Of a stretch of 64,000 bases of DNA, positions 23,392 to 37,025 are shown in pieces. Source of the DNA: Cucumis sativus (taxonomy: Eukaryota; Streptophyta; Magnoliopsida; Cucurbitales; Cucurbitaceae); assembly GCF_000004075.3 (NCBI RefSeq), contig NC_026658.2:15054075-15118074 (forward strand), in the 5' to 3' direction. Both the position numbers and the translations under genes were made by a program. How positions within the stretch are numbered: position 1 is the stretch's first letter; every line of letters starts with the position of its first letter. Under the pieces are notes generated by a model. That model had not been told where the DNA came from. It did no database searches and saw only the letters and a program-made list of their open reading frames with translations.

Positions 23392-25209
23392 ATGGAAGGA
23401 AAAAAGCATGTGGGTCTTGGATCCTCTTCTTCTTCTCTCACTACTGACCTCTTCGGCTCCAATGAAACTTCCTATTCTTCCACCACTGGGATTTTTGGCT
23501 CTATTTTTGCTCCTTCTTCCAAGGTTTGTACCATTCTCCTTATTCCTTTCTGATTCTATCCGATGATCATTGGTTTTTTTTGGTTTTTGCTTGTGTTTTT
23601 GTTCGTTTTTTTTCTTCTTTTGTTTGTTTTTCAGTCCTCTCCATGGATTGTGATTCTACTTCTTTTTCTTGTTTTTAAATTCTAATCCTCTTTTTCCCTC
23701 TTTTTCTCTAATGGGTTTTGATTATATTAATGAATTGAAGCAAATTAATGATGATTTCTCAATTTAGAGCGTTTATTGACTCATGCTTTAATGCATTGTT
23801 TCCTCATTCTCTTAATGTTTAAGTAATCGAACTTGTCAATTTGTATCTTAATTTATTGATGCATTAATTAAGAATCTTAAAAAAATTATATCTGTGTTAC
23901 TTGTTCAGGTGTTAGGGAGAGAATCTCTGCTCTCTCACACCAAAGAGAGAGAAAGGAATTCTGTAAATGAGCCATGGAACCCCAACGCCGGAGCTCAAGG
24001 TTTGTTTGGTGTTTTGATTATATTATATTCAAGGAGAAGCTTCAGCGTTTGGCTTCTTCTCTTAATTCCACTTTGAGGCTCCAACCTCAAAGATTGCTTA
24101 TTCCACCTCTTTTTTTTTTTCTTATGGTGTTGAATTGATATATTGCATTTAAGCTGGTTTCTTGTTTCTCAGATGACTTTTTAAAGAACAAAGGAAAAAG
24201 ATAACAGCTGATAGCGTTATAAGATTATGATTTTGAAGCTTCTTCCGTTGTATATAATGTTTTAAGTATTCCTTATGGCATATTCAAGTTATACATAAAT
24301 ATTTTTAAATGCTATGAGATTGAGATTTCTGAAAGGTGTTTTTACATAACGATGCTTTTAAAATATGGAGAAAATATATAAATAGTTTCTCAGAGAGAAA
24401 TCTTCCTAAGAGCAATTTTAGGAAACAATTCACAACCAAGGCTTGATACTTTCAAAATCCAGCGGCTCTGAGGCGGCTTCTGATTGCTTATACGTGAAAT
24501 TGGCTCTTCAAAGGACATCCGTCTCCATAAGCAAATCATTGAGATCTAAATTTTGTTATAAGAACTCTTCCTCATTGATATCTTTGTTTTTTTTAATCTT
24601 TGCAGATGATAATGCTAATCATACACAAAAGGAGAGTCAGGAGACGAAGAATAAAGATATGAGTTCCATTTATCAGGATCAAAGAGCACAACCATGTCAT
24701 CTTAGCTCATCAATCTATTATGGGGGCCAAGATGTTTATACTCATCCTCAGAATTCATACAATTCTGGGGCGAACTCTGCTGTGAGTATATTCGACACAT
24801 AAACTCATCATGTAAACCTAGTTTTGTAACGTTTCTCTTTTTGTTTTTATTCACATCACATCATTTTCTTTTGTAAGTTGACTATTTTAAAGCACTAAAC
24901 ATGTTAGTACTAGTTTGAAAAGTACTTGGAATTCTTTCCCCCTGTTCAAATAATTGTAACATATAGCTGGATGGACACTAAGATTGAGTATTCTCATGCC
25001 CACAATGACCCGCTTTCACTTATTCTTGTGACATGTTTCAGTACAAGAAGGAAGGGGGAGAAGATGATTCTGGGAGTGCTTCAAGAGGAAATTGGTGGCA
25101 AGGTATGAAATAGAGGCGCTTCTTATGAGAGAAATATTCAACATTATCTTTCTTTCAATACACATTTTACTCCCAATCCTTGTTGTTTGCAGGATCTCTC
25201 TATTATTAG
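23392..25209 (+). CDS. serine-rich SIS-like protein, 5 exons
   Basis: Exons 23392-23523, 23909-23999, 24606-24781, 25042-25102, 25193-25209; GT-AG introns, 477 nt, 158 residues. The N-terminus is Ser-rich with the repeated motif LFGSNE / IFGSIFAP. The second exon has VLGRESL and NEPWNPNAGAQ. The C-terminus reads YKKEGGEDD, then SRGNWWQGSLYY at the very end. These conserved blocks identify a plant-only family that I believe includes Arabidopsis SIS (Salt-Induced Serine-rich); molecular activity is unknown to me. No signal peptide or transmembrane helix is present. The last exon supplies only a few codons, so gene finders may miss it; the conserved ending supports the model. G-box/ABRE-like sites upstream fit stress regulation. 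Family assignment is from memory and moderate. Confidence 0.72.
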
Positions 25210-27213
25210 TACTAGATCGCATGCCAAGGGTTTATATATATAATTATTAAGGTAAACTTTTAGTTTTAAAATGTTACGAACTAAGTTCTTATTATACTAC
25301 CTCAAAAGAAACATGGCTGTTAATCAAAATTGTTGATTCCAAAATCACCATCCAACACCACTGGGTTTCCTTTTGAATTTCAAAGTTTCTTATCAATCCA
25401 TCATTCAAATTTGTCTAATATGTTGAGATTGAGTTGTAGACTTACCTGGGACGATTTAACGTGCAGGTACATAGGATCATAGAGCTGCAGCACTACTTCT
25501 ACTTCACTTCTTATTGTATGAAGGTAGACGATAGCGAGATCGTTGTGAGAAAAAAGCTGGTTGATGATCCAATTTCCAGCAAGAAAACAACAGAATCTCT
25601 TTGAAGTTAATTATTAATAGTTTTTATAAGCATCTTTCTCAATTTTACTGTAAAGAATGCTGCTGCTGCTGCTGCTTTCTGTTTGTTTGTTTGTTTAAAG
25701 CTTGGTGTTTTTAGCATAAAGGAAACGTGGGTTGTTGTTGTTGTTGTTGTTGTTTGCTTATTAGTATCATATTAGAACATGAATCAAAATCTTGAATACA
25801 GTATATATCTCGGACTGTACATGAATTGTTGTTTGGTTAGGCAAGTTCACAAAACATCTCTTATTTTTTCTACGTTTTCCTTAGAAGGGCGAAGCAATGT
25901 GAAAAGTCAAAGTAGTTGGAAGTGTCATTTTCCCATCCTTATCCAAGAGAGTTAAGGATATCATGACAGAGTTTGGATGGCTAAAGCAGTCACTTTCTTT
26001 CAAGAAGTTTTAATGGTTTTTGCTGCTTTTCCAAGGTCGTTAAGTTTGGCCGTTAAAAGGGAAAATAATTGAAAAGATGGTCGGATGGTGACAGAGATTC
26101 TGCAGCCACAATTCTTGGTGTGTTTTTTTTTTCTTCTTTTTTCTTAAAAAGATTTACTTTTTGTTATGTTCTATCTTGTCCATACCACTCATAATTCAGA
26201 AAGTAATTAATGTGCTAACCAACAAACATCAGTGTTGCGTTTAAATGAATCTTTATGTTAATTTTTAGTTCTATATACTTTATCGCCTTTTGTTTTGACG
26301 TGTTAGTTCTAAAAAGATGAGTTTGTCTTTTAACTTTCTTAATAAACACTTCAAATCTAAATTTTAAAATATACAACCGGTAATTCACTTTATACTCCAA
26401 GACATTTTTGCTCAAATAAAATATAAAAAGAGAATTAACAATGAGAACTTTTTTGATACGTATTGATTTAATTCCTGTTCTTTTTAACGAACTACCTTTC
26501 AAGTTTAACGATTCAACTACTTAAACAAATTTTTAACTTTTCAAACTCAGTGTGCACTAAATTTTCTAATTACTACTGAAATACAAATTTAGTATTACTT
26601 TGAAACTTGTTTTATATTCTAGTCTGTATTTTTCAGTTCTGTTTATTTCGTACAGGTACCATAGTATTTAAACCTACTCTTAAATGTTGAGATTAATTTC
26701 ATCTGTACAAATTTTGGAAAAATATGAAACGTGTGTCTTGTATCCATTTTGTTGAACTGCATATAGAAAATTAAGACGTATTGAAATATTTGTGGATAAA
26801 ACTGAGCTGAGTCTTAAAAATACAATATGTAAAGACTTTATATTTGAGATCATTAGTATGAATTCTAAAGATTTGTCTCTACAATTTTTCATATCTTAGT
26901 TGAATTAAAGGCTATTTGCCATAGCTAAAATATTTAATGAAAGATATTTACTATTTCATACGAAAAATATACCTCCTTTATACATACACAGTCGAAGCAT
27001 AGGTTAGTCAAGAAGAAGATGAAGCATTTGATTTCTCATATTGACAGTCAATCACACTTCATCAACACAAATACAGCCAAATCTGAACATAAACCTTCCC
27101 AAATTTTAAATATACAATCCTATGCCTACAAAAAGAAATCCAGAAAAGTGACAATTCAAGTGGAAAAACATACACCTATTAACCTCAACTTCCTCAAAAC
27201 CAACTTTGGATTC
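25210..27213. other. intergenic DNA with trinucleotide repeats
   Basis: Contains the 3' flank of the SIS-like gene, a (GCT)n run near 25.66 kb and a (TTG)n run near 25.73-25.75 kb. The remainder is AT-rich up to the 3' end of the RopGEF. The leader-like segment at 25.44-25.62 kb may be part of the SIS-like 3' untranslated region, spliced or not. Confidence 0.4.
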
Positions 27214-29860
27214 TCACTCTTCCACAACCGATCTTTGTCTGGGTGAGCTTGCTACTCCCCCCCTGTACTGAGATGCTTGCCTTTCGAGTTTTGAGTTTGT
27301 GATTGGCTCAGCTTTTTCAATTTTATTGCTCAATTCTTTTCCTCCTCTTGCTTCCACACTAAGATAATCGGTCAAAACCTTTTTTACTCCAAACCCTCGC
27401 TGGGGAATCTTGGTGCCGGGAATGAACGGTGACCTCTCTCCCTTTGCAGGGCTGGCTGTTTGCGCGGGTGAAAAGCTTGGAGTGGCAAAGGGTGTTTTAT
27501 ATGGAGTGCCAGAGATGGGCACTGGGAAATGCAATGGGCTGTTCTTGTGAGAAATCACACCAAGTTTGGATATAGACGAGAGTTGATGATCAGAATGCTT
27601 AGTGAGATCATCCACGTAAAGCAAATCATCAATGCGTGCAACGACGTTGAAGGCTAGGCTCTCTAAAACTCGAGAGTAGCTCTCTAAGATGGATTTCCCA
27701 ACATCCTAAATGAAAAGAAAAACAAGTGTTAACTACTCAAGTTACAATGGGTGGTTAATTTAGCGAAAAGCTTTAAAAAATCTGGTAGGGACGGACCTTA
27801 TTGTACTGGATCTTGCTCATATCTAGCGTTGTTTGTGGAAGACCGGGAAACCGTTGCTTTAAGCAGAGTAGTAGAGTCTCTGCTCTCTCTGCAAGCAACT
27901 CCCTTTTCTCCGAGTCAACCATCAGCTCCTTGACCATTTCCCAGGACGATTTTGAACTTTGTTTGGTTGTGTTAGTGGCAGGTTTCGAGTTAGTTCTTTT
28001 CCGCCAGACGTAGATTGAAGCCTCAACCCGGTTGGCGATCTCTGTAGCTTGATGTTCAGAAGACATTTCAAGGCAGTCAAGCAAACATTCAGGAGAGAAG
28101 TGATCCGAGGAAATATATCGATATATAAGATCTCCCAAACAGGCTCTACCATTCTGAAATAAAGTAGGATCAGAGATAAGAAAAAATCACAATGCTTTAG
28201 ATATCAGAATCATAGCAACTTTTGCATCTCATACCTTCGGTAAGGCTTCGAGATATGGTTCAGGAATTTCAAGATCAGCCAGAGTTGTACTGTTTATTGC
28301 CATTGCAGCTTTTAGTATCTGGTTAGTGCTCTCGCGCTTGTGTTGCAATTGTCTCCTTGAGTTTTCTTGGAGACCACCAGGAGGAACTCGAGGAACGGGA
28401 AGCCACCATTTTTCTTCTTGACGCTGTAGCATTCTTTCTAAAGAGGAAGACCCATCAGTCTCAGGGGCAAGTATCCCTTGATCAACATACCAGAACTCAC
28501 AATCTTCAAAGCTATCTAATATTTCCTGCAAATAGTTCGTTTTACCAAATTAGAATAGATCTCACAATTGATTGTATTGGAACAAAGAGACTAGCGAATG
28601 TTGGTGAGTCATACAAGAAGCATATTGTCTAGTTTTCGAAGAGCAGGAAGATTCACATAAAGATCTGAGCGTGGTCTGCATGTCATAACCTGCAGGATCA
28701 TAATATACATCATCAGAAAATCGACGCTTTGCAAATACACAAACATATAGATTATCCCATTTCACATTCTAGTTGCAGGTTTGGTCAAGAGAACCGGAAA
28801 TCTTATGATGACATTGAACAAAAAATCCAACTCTAATAGAGAATCAAAATAAGAGAACTGATTACTGAAGGATTTGGCGTGTGTTTCTACAGATTTTGCT
28901 TACAATAAATGAAATCAAAGATTCAGCCTATTACATACACATACATTTACATTATATACTTTTATGTTCAAAAGCTACAAAGGCAACTACATGAAAGACA
29001 AGATCAATGAAACAGATATTTCAAACAGATAAAAACTTCATTTCCAGAAAACAAAAGCCATCGGATGCTCGTTCGAAGTCATTCTGTACCTCGAGCTTGC
29101 TTCCATCAGGAAACGTTTGCCAAGTAGGAGTCAATTCGACAATGTGATCACTAACACAAAGAAGCCAATCCATCTCCCTTCTCCACATCAATTTCTTCTC
29201 TGATGGAAGAGGTTCTAATCTCCATAGTTGCCCAAACAAAGTGGCTATAATAAAACAATGAGAAAGGGAATCAGTACTATACAATCTGAAAGCAAGGTCA
29301 ATCTCACATCGAGTTCAGGCAATGAGTAGGACAGAGACAAAAAAACATACCACAAAGATTTGTAATGGCATTAGATATAGCCAATGCTGTACAAACCCCA
29401 TTTCCACAGCCTGACATATCTTCGCCAAGCAACAGTTTCGAAAATCTTTCCTTCATCATCTCAATCTCTATGATTCATACACCATAAACAAATTAATACA
29501 GATTCTATGGAGAAACCCCAGAAAGGAAAAAAGGGTTTAATGTAAATTACCTGATGAAGAGGATACTTTCTTCTCCAGCTTCCTATTATCAACATGGTTT
29601 TTATCACCATTAACAACACCATTAGCTTTAATACAATCGGGTGCCTCAGCTTTTCGAGTAGACCAACTCGATGAAGAAGGGGGCGACGAATCCTCAGAAC
29701 CACTATGACTGTGCTCCTCAAGCCCTGTGGTTTCTGATGTAAGAAAATCAGAGCTGGAACTACTCTCACGCCCATGTTCTTCAATCAAATGACCAAGCGT
29801 CTCATTTTCAAGCACAATGTGGCCAATAGTTTGGCTCTTTTCAATCAAACTCTCCTCCAT
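27214..29860 (-). CDS. ROPGEF: RopGEF (PRONE-domain Rho-of-plants guanine nucleotide exchange factor), 7 exons
   Basis: Exons on minus: 29860-29551, 29467-29351, 29244-29090, 28689-28615, 28525-28235, 28153-27797, 27705-27214; total 1797 nt, 598 residues, all GT-AG. Residues 1-103 are a variable Ser-rich N-terminus. The PRONE domain spans about 104-472 with hallmark blocks [59 protein letters not shown] and ending [16 protein letters not shown] proteins exchange GDP for GTP on plant ROP GTPases at the plasma membrane, acting below receptor-like kinases in polar growth and hormone signalling (established). The tail 473-598 is Ser/Pro/Lys-rich; in known RopGEFs this region is autoinhibitory and phosphorylated. 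Length is normal. I chose the ATG at 29860; an in-frame ATG at 29923 exists, but an acceptor-like TTGTGATTCAG between them suggests an intron in the 5' leader. The subgroup is not resolved. Confidence 0.92.
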
Positions 29861-32800
29861 TACAATTTCCCTTCCTGAATCACAACCATAGCACAAAATC
29901 AGGGAAACCCACTTCGAACCCACCCAGTTGAAGCCTTATCAAGCAAAACCCACCTCCCAAACACAAATTGGGAAGGAGATTCCAAAACCCAGATAGCAAA
30001 ATCAAAGAAAATGGGGTCTGAAATGATTTGGGGCCACTCTTCGAAGGGTCGATTTCGCTATATCCAAAAGGGTTCACCTAAAATCAAGCAAGGATGATAA
30101 TGAAAAGGGAATGTGTATGTATAAACGGTTAAAACACAGAAAGGAAAGAGGTGGGTGAATTTAAATGGAGGTGGTACTCATGATTACTGTGAGTGGATGA
30201 ACACACATGAAGTGGGAGAGACAAGAAGAAGCGGTGTCCGCCATTGATATTTATGAGAGGTGGACAGAACATCCATGGTCCCAAAACTTTAAGCAGACAC
30301 TAAGATGGCGGTGAGGCTGTGTGTGTCCTCCAAACACTGTAAAGGCCTTTGCTTTGCTTTCCTTAAACGAGGGTTCTTGAATCATAGATGTGGGAAGGGG
30401 AAGTGGGAATCATAGTGATTAAAATAACTTTTGGGGTTTCAAAATTTATTTTCAATTTTAAAATTTGTGCTATGGGAATCGTGAAACAGATGATCCCCCC
30501 ATTTAATCTATGCAAAATTAACATAATCCTTGGATCCTCTTCAATTTCTCTTTTTCTTTTTTCTCCCTTCAAACATTATTTTACTTTTACACCAACTGAA
30601 ATTTTATAATTTTGTAATTATTTTTCTTTTTTAACTTTTTGTTCAAACCCAATTTAATTATAACCTTAGATGATTAAAAAAATTGAGTTTTTAAAAGTTA
30701 AAGAATAGAAAAACAAATATAAAAAAAAATAAGAACATATATATATAAAAAACAAAGGTCATAAAACCACAATGATATTTTGAAAAGGAAAAAAAAAAAA
30801 AAAACTAGAAATGAAGAAAAGAATATAGTTAAAATCTTAAATATAAAGCAACCAAATAGTTTGGTAAGTACAATAGATATGAAGCAAAAGCCAAAAAGAG
30901 TAAGAAACACAAAAAAGAGAGAGAGAGAAGTAGTAGTTGTTAGTGTTGTTGATGAAGTTGAAATTTGAAAGTATAGTTTTTGTGGAATATTAATTTGGTA
31001 CCTCTCTTTTTTTGTTAACTTTCCTTAGAAGACTTGTTTGGCTTGAATTCATTACTTCCTATTATTCTAAACCAAAAATGAATTATATTTGTTTGGTTAT
31101 GATGATGATGATTTTGGTGCTTCTTATTCTAACTTCTAACCAAAAACACTTTTTTAACTTTGTTTCTCAACCTTCTTTCACCAACGGCTATCACTTGTGT
31201 TTGATTTTTGAAGCCCATAAGAGGGGAAACACTAAACCAAAAGATACCTTAATCTTCTTCCTCAAGCTATCCTACTTCCCTCCATCACCCCATCACTCCA
31301 TGCTCTTGCTTTTGCTTTTTTTAATTATTCTTTTGCTTTTCATTTATTGATTCTAACATCCATTCACCAAAATTTGAATTCATATCATTTCAATCAACCT
31401 CAACCTAACAAATCTCAAACTTATTTAATGTAAGTTTCATGAAGTATGTATATTATTTTTTGCGAGCGGTGAGATTTTGAAGTTTTTGTTAGGATCGTCC
31501 GTGAAAATGAGTTGGTTTAAACAATTCATCCAAAAATTAAAGAAAAGTCTGCAAAAATAGCAAAAAAGTTTATGATAGTAGTGCTTGTGTCACTTACATT
31601 TTTTAAATTGTAAAAATAGCAAATTTAAAAGTAGATTATTATCTAATTACTGTCATATTTGTCAAATTTGCAATATGACAAAAAAAAAGTGTTAGAATTG
31701 TTTTTCTCTATTTTTTTTTGTCATCCCCTGCAATTTTCCGAAATTCTACTTCTAGTTTTATTTTGTATATTGTGATTTCATTGTAATTACTGGTTATCTT
31801 TTATAATAAAAAATTATTATATTTGTTGAAAATATAATAAAATTTTAAAATCTAATCAACCCGATAGATATTAGTTTCTATCAATCATTGTAAGATCTAT
31901 ATACTGATAGAAGTTATATATCAATTATTGATAAACACTAATAAAAGTCTACCGATTTTGATTTTGAAATTTTGTTATAGTTTATATATTTGGATTCATT
32001 TTGTTATATTTGAAAATAAAAGAAAAATATTATTTTAATATTTTAGTGATTATTATATTCTATTGAATGGCATGCTTTGAATAATTATTGAAAATAATAT
32101 CATTAAGCAAATCATCAACTTATCTAATCATTATCATATTCTCACAAATTTGATTATAATACTTTTAAAAATAAAATATATATCACTTTATGTAAGAATT
32201 TAAAAACTCTAATTTAGTGAATAAAAAACTCCAATATAGATGGATACTTTTTCGCACAAAAGAAAAAGGATACCTTTTGAGTTTTTTATGTTATTTTTTC
32301 TTAAGTTAAATATTTATGGAAGAAGATTCTTAAAGTGTTATATGATTGTGTCTATACATATATATATATATATACACATGTGTGTAGTGCAACATATGTA
32401 GGCTCTTCCAATATTGCCAATGAAATACATCGGTAGAATATATGGATTTTGTAGATAATTGAAAAATAAGTAATTCAATATTCCAAACATATTTACGTTT
32501 CATATTTTAATTATATGTGTTTTGGTTACTCACTCAGAAATTAAATTTTAATTAAATGTTAAAGATGTGTTGTTGAAAATATCAGTATAATTATAATATA
32601 AATAATTATTAGTTCAATTTATGTTAAAAAGTTTCTATAATTATTGTTTTGTAAATCACATGCCATATTCTCAACCACTAAATCAACTATAAATTTTCCA
32701 ATCTCACGCTAAATCCACTCATGGACCGGGAACGTGCCCTTCACATTCCTGATTTTTGTAATTTAATATTAATTTTGAAGTGTTAAATTATAATATTATT

Positions 32801-34423
32801 TTAAATAATGCTTTATTTTTATTATATTTAACATTTGGTATGGTGACTGTGCTCCTCTTTAAAACCCCAAGGTCCTAGGTTCAAATACGCCACTTTATCC
32901 ACTTACCATCTTTAACTCATTCACATGTCAAAAACCCATCAAATCTCATAAACTATACACTATAATCCAAACAAAAACTATAATTCATTCAATGGCTTCA
33001 ATACAATCACGTAACCACGATATAATTATAATAATGTTCATGCCACAGTAAACGACATTAACAACCAAAACTAGAACCAACACGAAACGTTTGTAAATAT
33101 CAACAAAAGCCACAAACTCACTGGAATACGTTACCAAAATGACCTTCCTTTACAAAAACCGACAAGGCTAACGGCAGCCCGACGATCGGCATGGCTGGTT
33201 GGGCGGTGGACGACAACTTAAGAAGAGAAGATTGAGACTGAGGTGGTGCATGCACAGGATGAAGGAAGGTGAAACCTTTTCTAATAATAACGTTTTTTAA
33301 ATACTCCTGCTTTCCATGGCCTATTAATAACTTTATAACAAATAAAAAATTGTTATTATTTAACTATATAGTTTTTTTTTCTTTTCTTTTTTCAACTTAA
33401 ATAAAGCATTATAATTGTCCTAAAATCTTCCAATATTTCAAAACCTTAACAAAACAATTAGAGAAAATTACTTGAATTAATTATTTGGGATATGTTATGA
33501 ATTGGGTCCAAGTTCATTTAAAGCCCACCAAAAACATCTATATAAATGGATCTCTTTTTTTCATTCATTTTCGGAGGGAAGGAAAGACGTTGAAAAAAGA
33601 ATTGAAGGCAAATGCTCTTTGAAGATTGGTGTTACGAAGTTCTAGGGAATATAACATAGCTACTCTCAAACTTTGAAGATTTGAAAAATATAACATTGTC
33701 TCACAAGATTTGGAGTTCATATATGATCAAAGTTCTAAAATTTTGAAGAATATGACCTTTCAAACGATGAAGATCAAAGTCTTAATGGTCTCAAATTTTG
33801 AAAAATGTTCTAAATTACTCTTAAATTTTAAGAAACTGAAACTCTTAAGCTATGAAGATTTGAAAAATATAATTGAGTTCTCGAAGTTTTAAACTTGATT
33901 CAACATAATCCTTCAAGACCAACAATTCTGAAGGTTGATCCTTCAAGAAGATCAACAAGTCTAGAGACCAATCATATCTAAAAAAATCAACAAGCTAGAA
34001 GTTTGAAGTTTATCTTTTGAGAAAATTATCGTTATGTCACGAATACTTTGTTCAGGTTGGGGATGTTAGTGGAAGTTAAGTAGAAACTTTCCATCATTGC
34101 CATTGTCCAAGAATTCTCACAATATAATATTGTTCTCTTATTCTTCTTTTTAACAAATAATTTGATTCCATTTCCTTTCATTTCTTTCATAAGCGTTTGT
34201 ATTGGAGTGTCATTAAATTGTGCTTTCAAACCAACCCACAATATAGTATGTTTTAGAAATTATATTTATGTAGGCTTAAATTTATAAGAGTAATTTAATA
34301 AATTATTAGAGTGTGCATATGAGATAATTTTGGTCGAACTTCTTGTAATATATATCTATTTCTATTATCAATTAATATTGATTTCCCCCACACAAAAAAA
34401 GGCAGGAGATAGGGTTGATTCAG
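29861..34423. other. RopGEF promoter and gene-poor AT-rich DNA
   Basis: The first ~250 bp are probably RopGEF leader and promoter. A 'GATAGAC' repeat copy lies at about 31.54-32.01 kb. A less AT-rich patch at 33.13-33.28 kb has no recognisable frame. At 33.65-33.90 kb a diverged direct repeat of GAAGATTTGAAAAATATAA occurs. A frame with a signal-like start at 31.08-31.35 kb was considered and not accepted. Confidence 0.45.
31540..32010. repeat. 'GATAGAC' dispersed repeat, decayed
   Basis: Begins near GCAAAAATAGCAAAAAAG and includes GATAGATATTAG, TCTATCAATCATTG and TTTTGTTATAG in the same order as other copies. It appears broken into two pieces by unrelated sequence. Confidence 0.4.
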
Positions 34424-34745
34424 TTTCTTGGTGCATGGAGGAAAGCTGATAGAAGTCAAAGAGAAAAGGAGAGAGAAGGCTGCATTTAGAGGAAGCATGA
34501 AATTAGTCATTGGAAAATGGAAAGAGTTTAGAATGAGTTAATAATTATTAAAGGCAAACAATAGCAAAATTCTTTGGAGGAGACAATATTGGGTTAGTTG
34601 GACATTGTAGGCATTTTCATAGGCCAATGGGTTCCTATTATGCAAACAGCTGATCTTGAGTCCTTTAAAACTATTTTGAGCAGCCACACGTTCCCAAATT
34701 AAAACTAACCAGATGGACTCAAGATCTTATGAAACAAGACCTAAC
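34424..34745 (+). pseudogene. tau GST exon-2 relic
   Basis: Follows an intact acceptor (GATTCAG). It aligns with exon 2 of the GST at 58982: AAAGCTGATAGAAGT..., GAGAGAAGGCT, then TTCTTTGGAGGAGACAAT, TTGGACATTGTAGGCATT and, near the end, AGATGGACTCAAGATCTTATG. It has several frame breaks and in-frame stops, and lacks the C-terminal coding end. No exon 1 is visible upstream, so it is a solo second exon outside the main array by about 2.3 kb. Derived from a host gene by partial duplication or deletion. Confidence 0.8.
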
Positions 34746-36716
34746 TTTTGCATATGCTCCAACTTGATTTACACCAAAATAAATTAAAGGTGGCTTTCTA
34801 ACATAATGGTAAATTGTATACTTGTTGTTGTACTTTGTTCTGCCTACTGGTTATCTCATGGATGGAACAAAATGCCAAGATCGTTCAATAACCGAACCAC
34901 CTAGTTACCTTGCCAGGTGAAATCGGAAGCTGCAAAACAGGAACAAGTTAGTATATGGCTGAGCCGTGGACACGCTCTCTTTAAGACGTTTCGTGACTTT
35001 GCTCTCTTTGTGCAAACAAATTGATCGTCTCGTCATCCCCAAGATAAAACAACCTTGGTCTTCAATTGGTTTTGCTCCACTCAACATACACACATTTGCT
35101 TGGAAGACTTCTCTATTACAGAGAGGAAATCGTTTATGCGTGCTTTCAGGAAGAAAGTAATATATGACTTATATATATATATATATAGTAATAGGTGGGA
35201 AAAGCAACCAATGACCACAAAAATTAATGAGAAAACTTGGGAGGCAATCAAACGGTTTATTTAGAAAACCGAAAACCATTTAATTATAAAACAGTTTTGG
35301 TTTTTGGAAAGTCAAAGAAAATCGTTTTATTATAAAGAAAACGTCGTCTCGCGTGTGGAGATATGGACATATCCACATTTGCCTATCTCATCTCTCCTTC
35401 GAAAACTTAGGTATCTTGAGGGCCTAAACCCATGAATGAAACAACGAATATATGAGGAGACTCTTGGGAATGCAAGTTTTGAAAAAAACAATAATATATT
35501 TTTTCTTTCACAAATTTTTCATCCAACAATTCCCACCTGAAAGTTTTTTACTATCAGTACTATAATCTCAATCTCATAAATAAAATATTGAAGAAGAAAA
35601 CAACACTAAACTATTTTAAAAAGTTATTTAAGTATTTATAATATGTCATATATATGTAAATTATATTTTTTTAGAATTACATATGGAAGTGTCTTCCTCT
35701 GTCAATTAACCAAGCTAAGTAAGCAAAGAGAGGAAGGAAAAAGTAAAGAGAGTTAGAAAGTAACTTGGAGTGGAAGTGAAGGAATGTTTTGAGAGTAAAA
35801 AGAGTATTATCTACAAAAGTATTCATCCTAATTTGTAAATTTTCTAAATGAAAGTTTCATTCTTTCAAGTGAGTGTCTCTTTCTCTTGTGCTAATTTCTT
35901 CGACGGAAAATTATGTCACCCATTTAGCATTTTATATACACGAGTTACCAGAATAATTAAGTAAAGATATATATTTATATATATATATATATATATGTTT
36001 AAATAGATTCACACATATATGTTGTTTTTTACTATTCACACGTATATATATATATATTTATATATGTTGAGAAGATCAGTAATCCAATTTGATTTCTTGA
36101 GAAGACTAATCCAAATATATCTATTTGATATATGGAGTTTTGAAGTCTTAGCATGCTAACTACTACTGGTCATACAAATAATAATTATTTGTATCTTCAA
36201 TTAATGATTCTCAAAATGTTCAAGTTTGCTTCTTCTTTTTTTCTCCCTTTTTTAAAAAGAATATATATTATCAGCAAAAGAATCCCATAACATTTAACAG
36301 TTGTTCTCAATATTGTATCATCCCATTGTTTGTTTAACATTTTACATTATCAATTAAATACAACATGCATCTCCTCTCATGATAATTCATTAAATGTCTA
36401 AGAAATGATTATGCATAATTTCCACCATCAATTAATATATGTATATGTATATTATCTTTGCTTCAGCTTGGATGCTGTAAGTTCCTCTCATTTTTGTTGA
36501 TAAAGTAACCATTGTTAGCTTTATCTCATCTCATGGTAATTCATACTTCTACTTGTTTGAAAGTTCAAACATCAAGAATAAGAAACACAACGAATAGAGC
36601 TTCAATCAATTGACATAAAAATCAGACTTGAAATAATTTTATTGTGTAGCAAGACAACCCCACCACATGATCCTAAATATGTTTTCTTTTCTTCCCACAC
36701 AAAGAAATTTCCAACA
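34746..36716. other. AT-rich DNA with TA repeats
   Basis: TA microsatellites are at about 35.17-35.19, 35.98-36.00 and 36.05-36.06 kb. Short frames near 34.97-35.26 kb on both strands lack protein-like pattern. No gene is seen. Confidence 0.45.
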
Positions 36717-36737
36717 CTTACGTAGCAGCTTACCCCA
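36717..36737 (+). promoter_or_regulatory. ocs/as-1-like element of GST 37026
   Basis: ACTTACGTAGCAGCTTACCC matches the ocs plan (two TTACG half-sites a few bases apart). The module continues with CACCAGTTAGCCTCCACC, shared with the promoters at 43821, 46493 and 58821. ocs/as-1 elements bind TGA-type bZIP factors and give induction by xenobiotics, auxin and salicylate (established). It sits about 290 bp before the ATG, further away than in the other members. Confidence 0.65.
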
Positions 36738-37025
36738 CCAGTTAGCCTCCACCTGAGGCAATGGAAATATTATTATTTTCTGCTTTATTTTCAACGGTTG
36801 AGGTCTGAGTTTTTTCCAAAAAGATCATATTTTCATCAAGTCATCGAAGTTGTACCATTGTATCCTAATTTTCCATGTAAAAGGTGACCCACCACACTTC
36901 TGATCTCATTAATAAAACAGACCCGTGATTGTTGTAAATAAAGACATAACTCTCCAAAACACATCTAATCTCCCTTACAAAATTAAAGCTAAGACATAGC
37001 AAAAACAAAAAAACAAATTAATTAA

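Noticed and set aside
31012-31350. Possible small secreted protein with Met/Leu-rich start
   Set aside because: There is a signal-like beginning, but no CLE, IDA, CEP or cysteine motif and the C-terminus is a leucine run; too weak to call.
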